Below the pieces are notes generated by a model, which was given only the letters and a program-made list of their open reading frames with translations, was not told the origin of the DNA and searched no databases. Positions 54,051-64,000 of a DNA stretch of 64,000 bases are shown piece by piece. The translations under genes were made by a program, and so were the position numbers. This DNA comes from Parundibacterium terreum (GTDB taxonomy: Bacteria; Pseudomonadota; Gammaproteobacteria; Burkholderiales; Burkholderiaceae_D), in NCBI RefSeq assembly GCF_014636315.1, contig NZ_BMED01000003.1, positions 496,001 to 560,000 of the forward strand, read 5' to 3'. The stretch's first letter is position 1, and each line of letters begins with the position of its first letter.

Positions 54051-55400
54051 ATGCAAAAAAAGATATACATCAAGACCTTCGGCTGCCAGATGAACGAGTA
54101 TGACTCGGACAAGATGGCGGACGTGTTGAATGCTTCCGACGGCATGATCAAGACCGACAGGCCGGAAGATGCAGACGTGATCTTGCTTAACACTTGCAGT
54201 GTGCGCGAAAAAGCGCAGGAAAAGGTGTTTTCAGACCTGGGTCGTTTGCGTGAATTGAAACTGAAGAAACCGGATCTGGTGATTGGTGTCGGCGGCTGCG
54301 TGGCCTCGCAGGAAGGTGATGCCATCGTCAAGCGCGCGCCTTATGTGGATGTTGTGTTTGGTCCGCAAACCTTGCACCGCTTGCCGCAGCTGCTGGATGC
54401 ACGCCGTGATACCGGCCGTTCGCAAGTGGACATCAGCTTTCCCGAAATAGAAAAATTCGACCATCTGCCGCCGGCCAAAGTAGAGGGTTCCTCTGCCTTC
54501 GTGTCCATCATGGAAGGCTGCAGCAAGTATTGCAGTTACTGCGTGGTCCCTTACACCCGTGGTGAGGAAGTATCGCGCCGCTTTGAAGATGTGCTGGCGG
54601 AAGTCGCCGGTCTGGCAGAGCAGGGCATCAAGGAAATTTCCTTGCTCGGTCAAAACGTTAATGCGTATCGCGGCCAGATGGCAGACGGCGAGATCGCCGA
54701 TTTTGCCTTGCTGATTGAATACATTGCCGAGTTCCCGCAGATAGAGCGGATACGCTTTGTCACCAGCCATCCCAAGGAATTTACGCAGCGCCTGATCGAT
54801 ACCTATGCCAAAGTGCCGAAACTGGTGAATCACCTGTATCTGCCGGCCCAGCATGGATCGGACCGTATCCTGTCCGCGATGAAGCGCGGCTATACGGCGA
54901 TCGAATATAAATCGGTATTGCGCCGCTTGCGCCAGGTGCGCCCGGATATGTCGGTGTCCTCCGACTTCATCGTCGGCTTCCCCGGCGAGACGGAAGAAGA
55001 TTTCAACGCGCTGATGAAACTGATAGACGACATCGGTTTTGACAACAGCTTCAGCTTTATCTTCAGCCCGCGCCCAGGCACGCCCGCAGCCAATCTGCAG
55101 GATGATACGCCGCATGCCGTCAAGCTGAGGCGCTTGCAGCAGTTGCAGGCCGTCATCGATGGCAATACCAAAAAATACAGCAATGCGATGATAGGTACGG
55201 TGCAGCGCATTCTGGTGGAAGGACCTTCGGTCAAAGACCCGAATGAGCTGCAAGGCCGTACAGAAAACAATCGCGTCGTGAATTTTGCCGGCCCGGCCAG
55301 CCTGGTGGGGCAACTGGTAGACACGCGGATTACAGAGTCCTATAACTACTCCCTGCGCGGCGAATTGCTGCCGTCCGGAGTGGAACAGGCGGCAGCTTGA
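54051..55400 (+). CDS. miaB: tRNA-2-methylthio-N6-dimethylallyladenosine synthase MiaB
   Basis: Radical-SAM methylthiotransferase acting on i6A37 of tRNA. The 449-residue product has the UPF0004 domain ([20 protein letters not shown]), [12 protein letters not shown], the radical-SAM Cys triplet in [10 protein letters not shown], and a C-terminal TRAM domain (about 380-440). It opens a conserved run with phoH, ybeY, corC and lnt downstream. Confidence 0.97.
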   Translation: MQKKIYIKTFGCQMNEYDSDKMADVLNASDGMIKTDRPEDADVILLNTCSVREKAQEKVFSDLGRLRELKLKKPDLVIGVGGCVASQEGDAIVKRAPYVDVVFGPQTLHRLPQLLDARRDTGRSQVDISFPEIEKFDHLPPAKVEGSSAFVSIMEGCSKYCSYCVVPYTRGEEVSRRFEDVLAEVAGLAEQGIKEISLLGQNVNAYRGQMADGEIADFALLIEYIAEFPQIERIRFVTSHPKEFTQRLIDTYAKVPKLVNHLYLPAQHGSDRILSAMKRGYTAIEYKSVLRRLRQVRPDMSVSSDFIVGFPGETEEDFNALMKLIDDIGFDNSFSFIFSPRPGTPAANLQDDTPHAVKLRRLQQLQAVIDGNTKKYSNAMIGTVQRILVEGPSVKDPNELQGRTENNRVVNFAGPASLVGQLVDTRITESYNYSLRGELLPSGVEQAAA

Positions 55401-55419
55401 CCGGCATGCGGGGTGCCGC

Positions 55420-55752
55420 ATGAAGCAGTGGCTGATCTTGGCGCTGGCCATCGTGGCGGAAGTCACGGCGACATCAATGCTGAAAGCCTCCGACGGTTTT
55501 ACCCGCATATGGCCATCGGTGATCGTCGTGCTGGGCTATGCTGTTTCGTTCTATTGCCTGTCACTGACGGTACGCGTAATGCCTATCGGCATTGTTTATG
55601 CGATCTGGTCCGGCGTCGGCGTGACCTTGATCACGCTGTTTGCCTGGCTGTTTTATAAACAGGCACTGGATTTGCCGGCCATACTGGGCATGAGCCTGAT
55701 CGTGGCCGGTGTTATTGTATTGAATGTCTTTTCGAAATCGATAGAGCACTAA
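55420..55752 (+). CDS. Small multidrug resistance (SMR) efflux protein
   Basis: A 110-residue four-helix protein: WLILALAIVAEVTATSMLKA has Glu14-equivalent in AEVTATS, followed by YAVSFYCLSLTVRVMPIGIV and YAIWSGVGVTLITLFAWLFY. These are EmrE/Qac-type signatures; it would export cationic or guanidinium compounds. It lies 20 bases after miaB. Confidence 0.92.
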   Translation: MKQWLILALAIVAEVTATSMLKASDGFTRIWPSVIVVLGYAVSFYCLSLTVRVMPIGIVYAIWSGVGVTLITLFAWLFYKQALDLPAILGMSLIVAGVIVLNVFSKSIEH

Positions 55753-55818
55753 ATAGAGCATACGCATCCTGCTATCTGTGCCACATTAACCTGATACGCA
55801 TACCTAGAGTTCACACTT

Positions 55819-56901
55819 TTGAAAACCAAAACCCCGGTTCCTGTTCTGCATTTCATTCCCCAGCCTCTGGACAATACCAGGCTCGCGCATTTGTGCGGTC
55901 CGCTGGATGAGAACCTACGCCAGATATCAGCGGCGCTGGATGTCAGCATTTTCCGCCGCGGCGAGAAATTCATCGTCAGCGGCACTAATGCCGACAAGGC
56001 GCTGGAAATGCTGGAGCATTTTTATGCACTGGCAAAAAAAATCATTTCCATTGACGAAGTGCAACTGGCCCTGGTCGAGCAGCGTGCCAGCAATTCGCTG
56101 AAGCAATTGCCCAAAGTGGATACCGGCGAAGCGATTGTGGCGGCAGAAGAACTGGACCCGGATGTGGACGTGGAAAGTCCGGTACTGAAGACGCGCCGCA
56201 GCGATCTGCGCGGCCGCACGCCGCACCAGAACCACTACCTGAAAGCGATCGTCGAGCACGATATTACTTTCGGCATAGGGCCTGCCGGTACCGGCAAGAC
56301 CTATCTGGCGGTGGCCTGCGCGGTCGATGCGCTGGAACGCGATGCGGTCAAGCGCATCGTGCTGACTCGTCCTGCGGTAGAGGCTGGCGAGCGCCTGGGT
56401 TTCCTGCCGGGCGATCTGGCGCAAAAGGTCGATCCTTATCTGCGTCCCTTGTATGATGCCTTGTACGATTTGCTGGGTTTCGACCGTACCCAAAAGATGT
56501 TTGAGAAGCAGGCGATAGAGATTGCGCCGCTGGCTTATATGCGCGGGCGCACCCTGAACCATGCCTTTATCATCCTGGATGAAGCGCAAAACACCACTCC
56601 GGAACAGATGAAGATGTTCCTGACGCGTATAGGCTTCGGCAGCAAGGCCGTGGTCACCGGCGACGTCACGCAGATCGATTTGCAGCGCGGCCAAAAAAGC
56701 GGCCTGATCGATGCCTGCCAGATACTGGAAAACGTGCGCGGTATCGCCTTCAACCGCTTTACCAGCGCCGATGTGGTGCGCCACCCTCTGGTTGGCCGCA
56801 TCGTTGACGCGTATGAGGCTTCCAGTGCCCACACTGCCAATATCGGCATCCTGAAACAAGCTACCCCTTTAAGTTCCGCCCATCATGGCCGTAAAAAATA
56901 A
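55819..56901 (+). CDS. phoH: PhoH-family ATPase (PhoH/YbeZ)
   Basis: A 360-residue P-loop ATPase. The N-terminal KH-like region precedes [20 protein letters not shown] (Walker A near residue 155) and [20 protein letters not shown] (Walker B). The partner YbeY is encoded next with a 17-base overlap, as in most proteobacteria. The start appears to be TTG at 55819. It helps YbeY in rRNA processing and RNA quality control. Confidence 0.95.
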   Translation: MKTKTPVPVLHFIPQPLDNTRLAHLCGPLDENLRQISAALDVSIFRRGEKFIVSGTNADKALEMLEHFYALAKKIISIDEVQLALVEQRASNSLKQLPKVDTGEAIVAAEELDPDVDVESPVLKTRRSDLRGRTPHQNHYLKAIVEHDITFGIGPAGTGKTYLAVACAVDALERDAVKRIVLTRPAVEAGERLGFLPGDLAQKVDPYLRPLYDALYDLLGFDRTQKMFEKQAIEIAPLAYMRGRTLNHAFIILDEAQNTTPEQMKMFLTRIGFGSKAVVTGDVTQIDLQRGQKSGLIDACQILENVRGIAFNRFTSADVVRHPLVGRIVDAYEASSAHTANIGILKQATPLSSAHHGRKK

Positions 56902-57337
56902 ACTGACGCTGTCCGTCCAATATCCCGATCCCCGCCTGCAGAAGATCTTGCCCCGTCCCTTGCTGCGCAAGGCGGTCCAGGCCACCTTGTTTGCACCGGC
57001 CGAATTGACCCTGCGCTTTGTCGATGCCGAGGAAGGCCGCACCCTGAACCGCGATTACCGCGGCAAGGACTATGCAACCAATGTGCTGACTTTTGCCTAT
57101 ACCGAAGATGAAGACGCCGAGGTGACCCAGGCCGACATCATCCTGTGTACCGATGTATTGCAAAAAGAAGCGGCAGAGCAAAAGAAGTCGGTAGAGCATC
57201 ATGCCATCCATCTGGTTGTGCACGGCGTATTGCATGCGCAGGGTTATGATCATGAAACGGATGAAGAAGCGGAAGAAATGGAAGGTATAGAGGCCGAAAT
57301 ACTGGAGACTCTGGGCATTTCCAATCCTTATAAATAA
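56885..57337 (+). CDS. ybeY: Endoribonuclease YbeY
   Basis: Metal-dependent RNase for 16S rRNA maturation and ribosome quality control. The 150-residue product has [20 protein letters not shown] (about 57-76) and [20 protein letters not shown], the H-x3-H-x5-H zinc motif. It overlaps the end of phoH. Confidence 0.96.
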   Translation: MAVKNKLTLSVQYPDPRLQKILPRPLLRKAVQATLFAPAELTLRFVDAEEGRTLNRDYRGKDYATNVLTFAYTEDEDAEVTQADIILCTDVLQKEAAEQKKSVEHHAIHLVVHGVLHAQGYDHETDEEAEEMEGIEAEILETLGISNPYK

Positions 57338-57492
57338 GTCAGCCTATAAGTGAGCGCCAGCTTACCAAATTGGGTTGCCTGAAGGAAAAATGGTGGAATT
57401 AGCTACGCGATTTACTATTTTTTTGTCACAATCGGGGCCAAACCGGGATTTGTTGTATCCTGTAGGATTGAAACAACGGCGCCCCGCCTACT

Positions 57493-58383
57493 ATGCAAGA
57501 GCACTCTAGTAACGTCAGAACTTCTGACGTTAAACCCCACAGGTCATTGTTTGAACGCTTGACCGCACTCATTTCCCCTGAACCAGAGAATCGCACCGAA
57601 CTGCTGGAAGTCCTGCACGATGCGCACGAACGCAATCTGATCGACGCTGATGCCCTGGCGATGATAGAAGGCGTATTCCAGGTTTCCGATCTTTCTGCCC
57701 GCGACATCATGGTGCCCCGCGCGCAGATGGATGTGATCGATCTTTCCAAACCGATAGAAGAGTGGATGCCGGAGGTGTTGTCCACCGCCCACTCCCGTTT
57801 TCCGGTAGTCGATGGCGACCGGGACAAGGTGATAGGCATCCTGCTGGCCAAGGATCTGCTGCGCTATTACGCGGAAGAACCATTTGAGGTGCGCGATATG
57901 CTGCGCCCGGTCGTCTATATTCCTGAATCCAAGCGCCTGAACATCCTGCTGCGCGATTTCCGCGCCAACCGCAACCACATTGCAATGGTGGTGGATGAAT
58001 ACGGCGGCATTGCCGGCCTGATCACGATAGAAGACGTGCTGGAGCAAATTGTCGGCGACATCGAAGACGAGCATGATTTTGATGAAGAAGAAGACAATAT
58101 CATTGCCGTTGACGGCAATGGCCACGGCAAGCGCTGGAGGGTCAAGGGCCTGACCGAGATAGAGCAGTTCAATTCCATGCTGGGAACCAATTTCTCGGAT
58201 GAGGATGTGGACACCATAGGCGGTTTTGTTGCCAATCATCTGGCCAGGGTACCGCACAAGGGCGATGAGTTCGATATAGAGCATATCCATTTCGAAGTCT
58301 TGCGTGCGGATGCGCGCCAGGTACAGGTATTGCTGGTGGAAAAACGCCAGTTGCTGCTGGACCTGATAGACGACAACGACTAA
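57493..58383 (+). CDS. corC: CorC/HlyC-family protein with two CBS domains
   Basis: A 296-residue soluble protein. After a variable N-terminus come two CBS domains (about 65-125 with [20 protein letters not shown]; about 130-185 with [20 protein letters not shown]) and the C-terminal CorC_HlyC domain (about 205-290). It lacks membrane helices. It is linked to Mg/Co homeostasis in E. coli and is encoded directly before lnt. Confidence 0.94.
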   Translation: MQEHSSNVRTSDVKPHRSLFERLTALISPEPENRTELLEVLHDAHERNLIDADALAMIEGVFQVSDLSARDIMVPRAQMDVIDLSKPIEEWMPEVLSTAHSRFPVVDGDRDKVIGILLAKDLLRYYAEEPFEVRDMLRPVVYIPESKRLNILLRDFRANRNHIAMVVDEYGGIAGLITIEDVLEQIVGDIEDEHDFDEEEDNIIAVDGNGHGKRWRVKGLTEIEQFNSMLGTNFSDEDVDTIGGFVANHLARVPHKGDEFDIEHIHFEVLRADARQVQVLLVEKRQLLLDLIDDND

Positions 58384-58475
58384 TCCATAGCGAACCGATA
58401 GCAAGATCGTAAGCCAGGGGCTGCCACAACAGCCCTTTACCAAAAATAATACAAAAATAACAGGAAAGCTCAGCC

Positions 58476-60029
58476 TTGACATCCCAGACTGTGCCAGCAT
58501 CCCGCAGCCGTTTCTCCCATCCTCTTTGGCCATTCGCCGCCGCCTTGCTGGCGGGCTGTGCCAGTGTGCTGGCCTTTGCTCCCTACAATCTGTGGCCGGT
58601 GCAGATACTTTGCCTGGCGCTGGTATTTCACCTCGGCTGGCGCAGTACCTCGGTCAAGCGGGCGTTATTGTTGGGATGGTGCTATGGCTTCGCGTACTTG
58701 TACCTGGGCGTGTCATGGCTCTTGATTGCCCTGACCCGTTTTGGCGGCATGCCGATCTGGATATCGGCGCCTGCGCTGGCCTTGCTGGTGGCGTATATGG
58801 CGATCTACTCTGGCCTGGTGCTGGGCGGCGCAGTATGGCTCAGGCAGCGCTGGCGCATAGGCGACCGCACCGGCCTGCTGCTGGTCATGCCGGCCTTGTG
58901 GGCCGTGGGAGAATGCCTGCGCAACTGGCTGTTTACTGGTTTTCCCTGGGTATCAATCGGCTACGCGCATACCAGCAGTCCGCTGGCAGGCTATGCTGCT
59001 GTGGTCGGCGTGTACGGTGTGGGCTGGGTCGTGGCGCTTATTGCTGCCTGCCTTGCCTGCTGGTCGCACAAAAAATTGACGCTGCCGCTGATCATGCTGG
59101 TCCTGGTGGTCGGCTCCGGTTTGCGAACCATACAATGGACGCACGCCAGCGGCAATCCTATTTCAGTGCGCCTGCTGCAAGGCAATGTGGCACAGGATAT
59201 GAAGTTTGACGAGGCGCACCTGGTCCAGTCACTGGAAATGTACCGCGACATGATAGTTGCCGCGCCGGCAGATCTGATCGCTACGCCGGAAACTGCGATG
59301 CCTTTGCCATCCACCCAATTGCCGCCGGACTACCTGCCGTTGATCAGGGATTTTGCGCATTCCACCAACAGCCATGTGGTGCTCGGCATCTTTGCTACCG
59401 ATGGCCCGGGTAAGTATTCGAATAGCGTGCTGGGTTTTTCTCCAGATGCAAAGCCGGATCAGAACTACCGTTACGATAAACATCATTTGGTACCGTTTGG
59501 CGAATTCATTCCCACCGGTTTCCACTGGTTTGTGGACCTGATGCATATCCCTATCGGTGACCTGACCAGCGCGGGCTTGCAGCAAGCTCCTTTCCAGGTC
59601 AAGGACCAGAGCGTGATGCCCAACATCTGCTATGAAGACGTATTCGGCGGCGAGATCGCAGCGCAGTTGAATGCGCAGCGTGCTGCCGGCGGCAAGGTCG
59701 CCAGCATCTTGCTGAATGTATCCAACATGGCCTGGTATGGTGATTCCAGCGCGATACCGCAGCACTTACAGATATCCACGATGCGGGTACTGGAAACCGG
59801 CAGGCCGATGATACGCTCGACCAATACCGGCGCGACCGCCGTGATCGATGCACAAGGCATAGTCCGCGCCAAGCTGGATTACAACACGCTGGGCAGCCTG
59901 CGCTCCAGCGTGCAGGGCACCAGCGGCATGACGCCGTATATCCTACTAGGCGGCAATACGATAGTGATCGTGCTGGCCTTGCTGGCACTGGCTTTAGCCT
60001 GGTTTATCGGACGCCGCAGATCTCAGTGA
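58476..60029 (+). CDS. lnt: Apolipoprotein N-acyltransferase
   Basis: Adds the third acyl chain to the N-terminal cysteine of lipoproteins. The 517-residue product has about six membrane helices at the start and a periplasmic nitrilase domain: IATPETAMP (catalytic Glu), a Lys in YDKHHLVPFGEFIP, and NICYEDVFGG (Cys). The start is TTG at 58476, preceded by AGGAAA. It follows corC and ends at a terminator near 60,073. Confidence 0.95.
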   Translation: MTSQTVPASRSRFSHPLWPFAAALLAGCASVLAFAPYNLWPVQILCLALVFHLGWRSTSVKRALLLGWCYGFAYLYLGVSWLLIALTRFGGMPIWISAPALALLVAYMAIYSGLVLGGAVWLRQRWRIGDRTGLLLVMPALWAVGECLRNWLFTGFPWVSIGYAHTSSPLAGYAAVVGVYGVGWVVALIAACLACWSHKKLTLPLIMLVLVVGSGLRTIQWTHASGNPISVRLLQGNVAQDMKFDEAHLVQSLEMYRDMIVAAPADLIATPETAMPLPSTQLPPDYLPLIRDFAHSTNSHVVLGIFATDGPGKYSNSVLGFSPDAKPDQNYRYDKHHLVPFGEFIPTGFHWFVDLMHIPIGDLTSAGLQQAPFQVKDQSVMPNICYEDVFGGEIAAQLNAQRAAGGKVASILLNVSNMAWYGDSSAIPQHLQISTMRVLETGRPMIRSTNTGATAVIDAQGIVRAKLDYNTLGSLRSSVQGTSGMTPYILLGGNTIVIVLALLALALAWFIGRRRSQ

Positions 60030-60064
60030 TCTTGTGATGATTGCTTGGCCGCAGTGTTTTGCAA

Positions 60065-60096
60065 AGAAAAAAGGAGACCAAGGTCTCCTTTTTTTT
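60065..60096. terminator. Bidirectional terminator between lnt and the TonB-dependent receptor
   Basis: GGAGAC (60073-60078), a CAAG loop, GTCTCC (60083-60088), preceded by A-runs and followed by a run of T. The two genes converge here, and the hairpin can serve both strands. Confidence 0.92.
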
Positions 60097-60113
60097 ATGA
60101 GCGTACCGGTGAC

Positions 60114-62543
60114 CTATAAACTCGCCTTGAACTCTATGCCGACCATGCGCGGCGCGGTGATCGACGCAAATGGCGTGCCGAAGGATGCGGTGATATTGCT
60201 GACGTTATACACATAGCGCTTGTCGAACAGGTTATTGGCAAAGATCGACACTCCCCAGCTTTGGCTGTCATTGGTCCAGCCTATGCGGGCATCGGTACGC
60301 TGCATGGCGGAGCCGACGGTGAACCTGGGTGTGCGCAGGCAGGAGCCTTGTGCCACGGAATCGTCATTGCAGCGCGTTGCGCCTGTGTAGGCATGCTGCA
60401 TGGTCAGGTTCAGGTGGCCACCGGCGATGTTATGCCAGGTGTAATCGAAACCTGTTGCTGCACTCCATTTGGGTGTTCCCACCGGCTGGCCGCTGAGGTT
60501 GGTACCGTCATTGGCAACATAGTCCTTGTACTTCTGGTCTATGTATTCGGTGGTCAGGTACATGCGCAGCGCCGGCATGGGCTGCCAGCGTGCTTCCAGG
60601 TCAAAGCCATTGGCTTTCTGGTCGCTGCTGACGACCTGATAAGCCGGCACACCGACAGAATTGCCGCCAGCAACCAGACTCAGAGATTGCAGATTGGTAA
60701 ACTTGTACGAGAATACCGACGCATTCAGAACCAGATGGTAGTCGCGCAAATTACTCTTGATGCCGGCCTCGTAGTTCCACACTTCTTCCGGATCGTATTT
60801 GCTGCCTATCTGCAAGGTGTTGTAGCCGCCGGACTGATAACCCTTGGATACCGAGCCGTAGAACATCACATCGGGCGTCAGGTGGTAGTCAAGCAGTACG
60901 CGCGGGCTGGTATCGTTCCACTGGCGCTTGGTGGAGTAGGGAGCCAGCGCCGCACCGGCATTGGAGATCAACTGGTTGGTACTCATCAGCGACTGTATCA
61001 GCGCAGCCTGATCCGCCGAAATGGCCCCGGCCTGTACCAGCCCGGGGAAGAAACCCACCTGGTTGAACAGAGCCAGCGAGCCGTCGACACCGGGAGAAAT
61101 GCGGGTCGGTGCATACCAGCTGAATTCTTTTTCGTCACGCGAGAAACGTATGCCGGTAGTCAGGTTCATTTTCGGGGTCAGGTGCCAGATCGCATCGCCA
61201 TAGACGGCATAGGCTTTGTTATCGCCGCGATTGAACATATTCTCTTGCCAGGTATTGCCGAACAGATTGACCGGCAGGCCGAACTGCTGTGCGGCCCCGT
61301 TCAGCAAACTGTAGACCGGCAGGCCTGCCACATTGTTGAACAGCGTATCAAAGGAGTCGGTATACGTATTGATCTGGCTGTTTTGCCTGGCTTTCTCCGA
61401 GAAATAGCTGGCGCCTGCCAGCCAGTCCACTGTGTCGTTCTTTCCGGATAATTTGAACTCTTGCTGCCAGGTGGTATTGCTTTCTATGTTGGCCGTATCC
61501 AGATAGGTTTGTATGCGGTTGGTGCCGTCTTCGTCTTCGCGGTTCACCGAATTGAAATGGCGATACGCAGTGGTGGAATTAAAGGTCGCCCAGCCGAATG
61601 GTTTTTCTATCCTGAGCGTGACGCCGTCGAATTTCTTGGCTTCGCGATTGCCGACTGCGTCGTTATACAAGGGGCCGGTGCGCGGATCGACGTAAGTGGA
61701 TGGATCAGGCGGGAAGCTTGGCAAGGCGCCGGGCGCTGCCGGCTGTATCAGCGAAATCGCCGGGCGCGCCCTGGTGTTGAGGAATTCATGTTCCCATGAA
61801 AGCAGCAGTTTGGTTTCCGCCGGCGCATTCAGCAGCAGGGTAGCGCGAGTGCCCCAGTCGTTATCGCCTTTATACTTTTGTCCAGTAGCCGCATCAGTAT
61901 TCCAGCCGTCGCTTTTGCTGCCGACCGCGCTGAAGCGCAATGCGGCCTTGTCTCCCAGCGGAACATTGATGACGCCATCCACATACTGCGTGCCGTATTT
62001 ACCCAGCCTGGCAGTGATATCGGCTTCGAAAGTACGCGTAGGCTCCTTGGTGATGACGGAGATCGCGCCGGCGGCACTATTGCGGCCGAATAGCGTGCCT
62101 TGCGGGCCTTTCAGCACTTCCACCCTTTGCACATCATTGAAGGTCATCAGCGCGCCGCCGGTCTTGCCGGAATACACCCCGTCCACATAGACGCCTACCG
62201 GCGAATCCGTGCCTATGCCGAAATCAGAAGTGCCTATGCCGCGCAGTGTATAGTAAGGCTGGGTAGGCTGGTTGCCGTCCACATTTAGGCCGGGGATATA
62301 GCCGTTGATCGAAGACAGATTGGTTGCCGCCAGCTTGGATATCTGGTCTGCGCTGAGAATTTGCATCGCAATCGGCACGGCCTGCGCCGATTGCGAACGG
62401 CTTTGGGCGGTAACGACCACGGTAGCAATATCGTCGTCGGCCAGGGCTGCACTGGAGACACCGAGGCTAGCCACGCCGGCGATGCCGGAGCCTAGCAGAG
62501 CTTGTGAAATACTGATGACCAGTTTGCGCTTATTCATTTTCAT
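60114..62543 (-). CDS. TonB-dependent outer-membrane receptor
   Basis: An 809-residue porin-like receptor. A signal peptide (cut near SAALA/D) is followed by the plug domain: DIATVVVTAQSRSQSAQAVP (TonB-box region), GYIPGLNVDG, LRGIGTSDFGIGTDSPVGVY, and VEVLKGPQGTLFGRNSAAGA. The rest is a 22-strand barrel ending in the aromatic/hydrophobic GIEFKASL. GGAG precedes the ATG. It resembles receptors for large, unidentified substrates (the ones with EVLKGPQGTLFGRN). It is the last gene of a leftward set with the diheme lipoprotein. Confidence 0.93.
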   Translation of the reverse strand: MKMNKRKLVISISQALLGSGIAGVASLGVSSAALADDDIATVVVTAQSRSQSAQAVPIAMQILSADQISKLAATNLSSINGYIPGLNVDGNQPTQPYYTLRGIGTSDFGIGTDSPVGVYVDGVYSGKTGGALMTFNDVQRVEVLKGPQGTLFGRNSAAGAISVITKEPTRTFEADITARLGKYGTQYVDGVINVPLGDKAALRFSAVGSKSDGWNTDAATGQKYKGDNDWGTRATLLLNAPAETKLLLSWEHEFLNTRARPAISLIQPAAPGALPSFPPDPSTYVDPRTGPLYNDAVGNREAKKFDGVTLRIEKPFGWATFNSTTAYRHFNSVNREDEDGTNRIQTYLDTANIESNTTWQQEFKLSGKNDTVDWLAGASYFSEKARQNSQINTYTDSFDTLFNNVAGLPVYSLLNGAAQQFGLPVNLFGNTWQENMFNRGDNKAYAVYGDAIWHLTPKMNLTTGIRFSRDEKEFSWYAPTRISPGVDGSLALFNQVGFFPGLVQAGAISADQAALIQSLMSTNQLISNAGAALAPYSTKRQWNDTSPRVLLDYHLTPDVMFYGSVSKGYQSGGYNTLQIGSKYDPEEVWNYEAGIKSNLRDYHLVLNASVFSYKFTNLQSLSLVAGGNSVGVPAYQVVSSDQKANGFDLEARWQPMPALRMYLTTEYIDQKYKDYVANDGTNLSGQPVGTPKWSAATGFDYTWHNIAGGHLNLTMQHAYTGATRCNDDSVAQGSCLRTPRFTVGSAMQRTDARIGWTNDSQSWGVSIFANNLFDKRYVYNVSNITASFGTPFASITAPRMVGIEFKASL

Positions 62544-62610
62544 ACGGTGTCTCCGGTTTTTGTCATTTGAAAACGCTGAAAATATCTCGCTCCTACTGAT
62601 GAAATGAGTT

Positions 62611-63813
62611 CTAGTCTTGTGGCTGGCACTGCCCGGGCATGGCGGCGATCCACTCCTTGATCAGTTGAACTCCTTCCTTGTGTACGCTATTTCTTCCCAG
62701 TTCAGGCATCATCAGGCCGGTCTCATCCGAGTTCAGGCGAAAGGGCATGATGGAGTGTTCCGGCTGGCCGGGGAGGATGTCGAATTTGTTATTGCCAGTA
62801 CCGCGGCCTGCCGCTACCGGTGGTTTGCAGATGCCCAGGTGCAGGTCGGCCGGCGCGCTGATTTCCAGATGCAGCGCAGTGGTGTTCGCCGCTCCTTTCG
62901 AGTTGTGGCAGTGCGCGCAATTGATATCCAGGTAGGCCCGGGCGCGCGCGTCCAGCGTCTGGGTGGTGTCGCTCCAGTTGGCATTGTGCGGCACGGTCTT
63001 GATATCCGGCAGCCCTGTCAGGTAGCCTATCTTGACCAGATGCTGCAACTGGTTTTCATCGATGCCGTCATAGGTGTAGTTGCGATTCAGGTGTCTTGCC
63101 TTGGGGCCTATGGGTTCAAACTGGCGCAGCTTGATATCCGCGACGTGGCAACTGGCGCACTGGTTAACGTTAGGTACCACATAGGTCAGAGGTACTTTTA
63201 CCCTGTCGGTCGAGGCTAGTTGCAGGGCCACTTGTCCACCCGTCCTTTGCAGGATCGCTTCGGTCTGTTCTTCATTCCAGATGTAGGGCAAGGCGACCCA
63301 GCCGTCCGCCCTGTGCACCAGCAAGCGGGTTTCTATCAGGCGCACGCCATCCAGGTTCAGGTCCGCATTGATAAAGTCGCCCGAGGTATCCGTCACGCGC
63401 AAGACCGCATGCGATTCCTTCGCCTCTCCCGCCAGGCGCGGATAGTAAAAAGTCTTGGAGATGATGGTGCCTACCGGGAAATCAAACGAGGCATCTGCCT
63501 TGTAGTTCGCGGGAGTGCCTTTGGGCATCCATATCGTGCGCAGCTTGTGCGCATAGTCGGTGAACAACGGCGTATTCAAATCGTAAGGCGTTACTCCTTC
63601 GTTCAAGATCAGTCTGCCGCTGTCGGCGGCCATCAGATGCCATTCACTCAGGCGCTCCGGCCTGCCGTCGGCATGGAAGCTGACCGGCTCTTGCTTGCGA
63701 GAGCAGGCGCTAATTGAGCTTAGGACTAAAACTGCTAGGGCCAGGTACAGGACAAAATCAAACGTTTGTTTCTTGAAAGGGGAAAAATGGCTGCGTACTA
63801 AATTCTTAAACAT
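62611..63813 (-). CDS. SO_2930-family diheme c-type cytochrome lipoprotein
   Basis: A 400-residue lipoprotein. The lipobox SSISAC puts the lipidated Cys at residue 37. Two haem-c motifs are present, CASCH (in NQCASCHVAD) and CAHCH (in NCAHCHNSKG), with TPYDLNTPLFTDYAHKLRTI near the start and FLPF-like IMPFRLNSDETGLMMPELG near the end. This is the pattern of the SO_2930 family, whose members are paired with a parallel beta-helix protein. The gene follows that partner (at the window edge) by three bases. Electron-transfer function is inferred from the haem motifs. Confidence 0.9.
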   Translation of the reverse strand: MFKNLVRSHFSPFKKQTFDFVLYLALAVLVLSSISACSRKQEPVSFHADGRPERLSEWHLMAADSGRLILNEGVTPYDLNTPLFTDYAHKLRTIWMPKGTPANYKADASFDFPVGTIISKTFYYPRLAGEAKESHAVLRVTDTSGDFINADLNLDGVRLIETRLLVHRADGWVALPYIWNEEQTEAILQRTGGQVALQLASTDRVKVPLTYVVPNVNQCASCHVADIKLRQFEPIGPKARHLNRNYTYDGIDENQLQHLVKIGYLTGLPDIKTVPHNANWSDTTQTLDARARAYLDINCAHCHNSKGAANTTALHLEISAPADLHLGICKPPVAAGRGTGNNKFDILPGQPEHSIMPFRLNSDETGLMMPELGRNSVHKEGVQLIKEWIAAMPGQCQPQD

Positions 63814-63816
63814 GCA

Positions 63817-64000
63817 CTATCCCTTTGCTGTCGCATTCTCTGCCAATTGCGGAATGCTGACCGGTTTTAACTTGGGCAATTCGCAGCGGTAAGCAGCGGA
63901 ATCGTTTTTTGGATTTTTATATTTATTCGGGCCATCCACGTTCAACACACTGACGTCGCCGTTTTGCACGCACAGGCGGTCATTGGCGGGGATTGCGCCG
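63817..64000 (-). CDS. Parallel beta-helix domain protein, SO_2929-like (partial, 3' end only)
   Basis: I translated the minus strand by hand: an open frame enters from the right edge and ends at TAG (63819-63817), three bases before the diheme gene's ATG. The visible C-terminus contains ANDRLCVQNGDVSVLNVDG and AAYRCELPKLKPVSIPQLAE, with two cysteines, as in the parallel beta-helix partners of SO_2930-type cytochromes. Its start lies outside the window. Confidence 0.75.
   Translation of the reverse strand, partial: GAIPANDRLCVQNGDVSVLNVDGPNKYKNPKNDSAAYRCELPKLKPVSIPQLAENATAKG

Noticed and set aside
60261-61451. 396-residue open frame on the plus strand
   Set aside because: Opposite the TonB-dependent receptor; no ribosome binding site and composition typical of a reversed frame.

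Overview
The window looks like a chromosomal segment of a betaproteobacterium of the order Burkholderiales, probably family Oxalobacteraceae (Herminiimonas/Janthinobacterium-like). This is inferred from gene content and order: recA-recX, sucC-sucD, the pgk-pyk-fba-purC-purE-purK-sua5 run, and miaB-phoH-ybeY-corC-lnt. No 16S or tRNA gene was found to settle it.

Region 1 (1 to about 12,650) is an AT-richer accessory island and appears to be one arm of a Tn7-like transposon. tnsB is cut by the left edge and tnsA lies beside it. Two 18-bp direct repeats, followed by a CGACAACA terminus at about 12,651, look like the element's right end; it stops just before the recA promoter and LexA box. The cargo is a divergent phage-type regulator pair, an orphan membrane protein, an HAD phosphatase, and two multigene conflict systems. 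The first is a tightly overlapped four-gene operon: TIR-like protein, Nmad2-type protein, MazG-like pyrophosphohydrolase fusion and uracil-DNA-glycosylase-like protein. I know of no named system with this composition, and it is the best candidate for something undescribed. The second is a complete ABC-three-component (ABC-3C) system: nuclease-type effector, middle component and SMC/RecN-like ATPase.

Region 2 (12,700-19,820) is core: SOS-controlled recA, recX, a DUF2889 protein, succinyl-CoA synthetase sucCD, a TerC-type membrane protein, and a PP2C phosphatase beside an FHA protein.

Region 3 (19,930-38,700) is a surface-glycan and type IV pilin island. A leftward six-gene operon (two ketoacyl-ACP synthase III-like enzymes, ACP, SDR, NeuD-like acyltransferase, Rieske oxygenase) looks able to build and transfer an unusual acyl group. 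It is followed by a flippase, four glycosyltransferases, a TMTC-like membrane TPR protein, pilin pilA with a sigma-54-type promoter, a PglL-type oligosaccharyltransferase, and a 942-residue TPR/GT41/second-GT fusion. Together they suggest assembly of an acylated glycan and its attachment to pilin or another surface protein.

Region 4 (38,800-64,000) is housekeeping: moaC, a BepA-like protease, a YheT hydrolase, azlCD, lower glycolysis (pgk, pyk, fba), purine synthesis (purC, purE, purK), Sua5/TsaC, a SemiSWEET, a flavin reductase, miaB, an SMR efflux protein, phoH, ybeY, corC and lnt. It ends with a TonB-dependent receptor and an SO_2930-like diheme lipoprotein whose beta-helix partner runs off the right edge. 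No rRNA, tRNA, CRISPR array or intact insertion sequence was seen.
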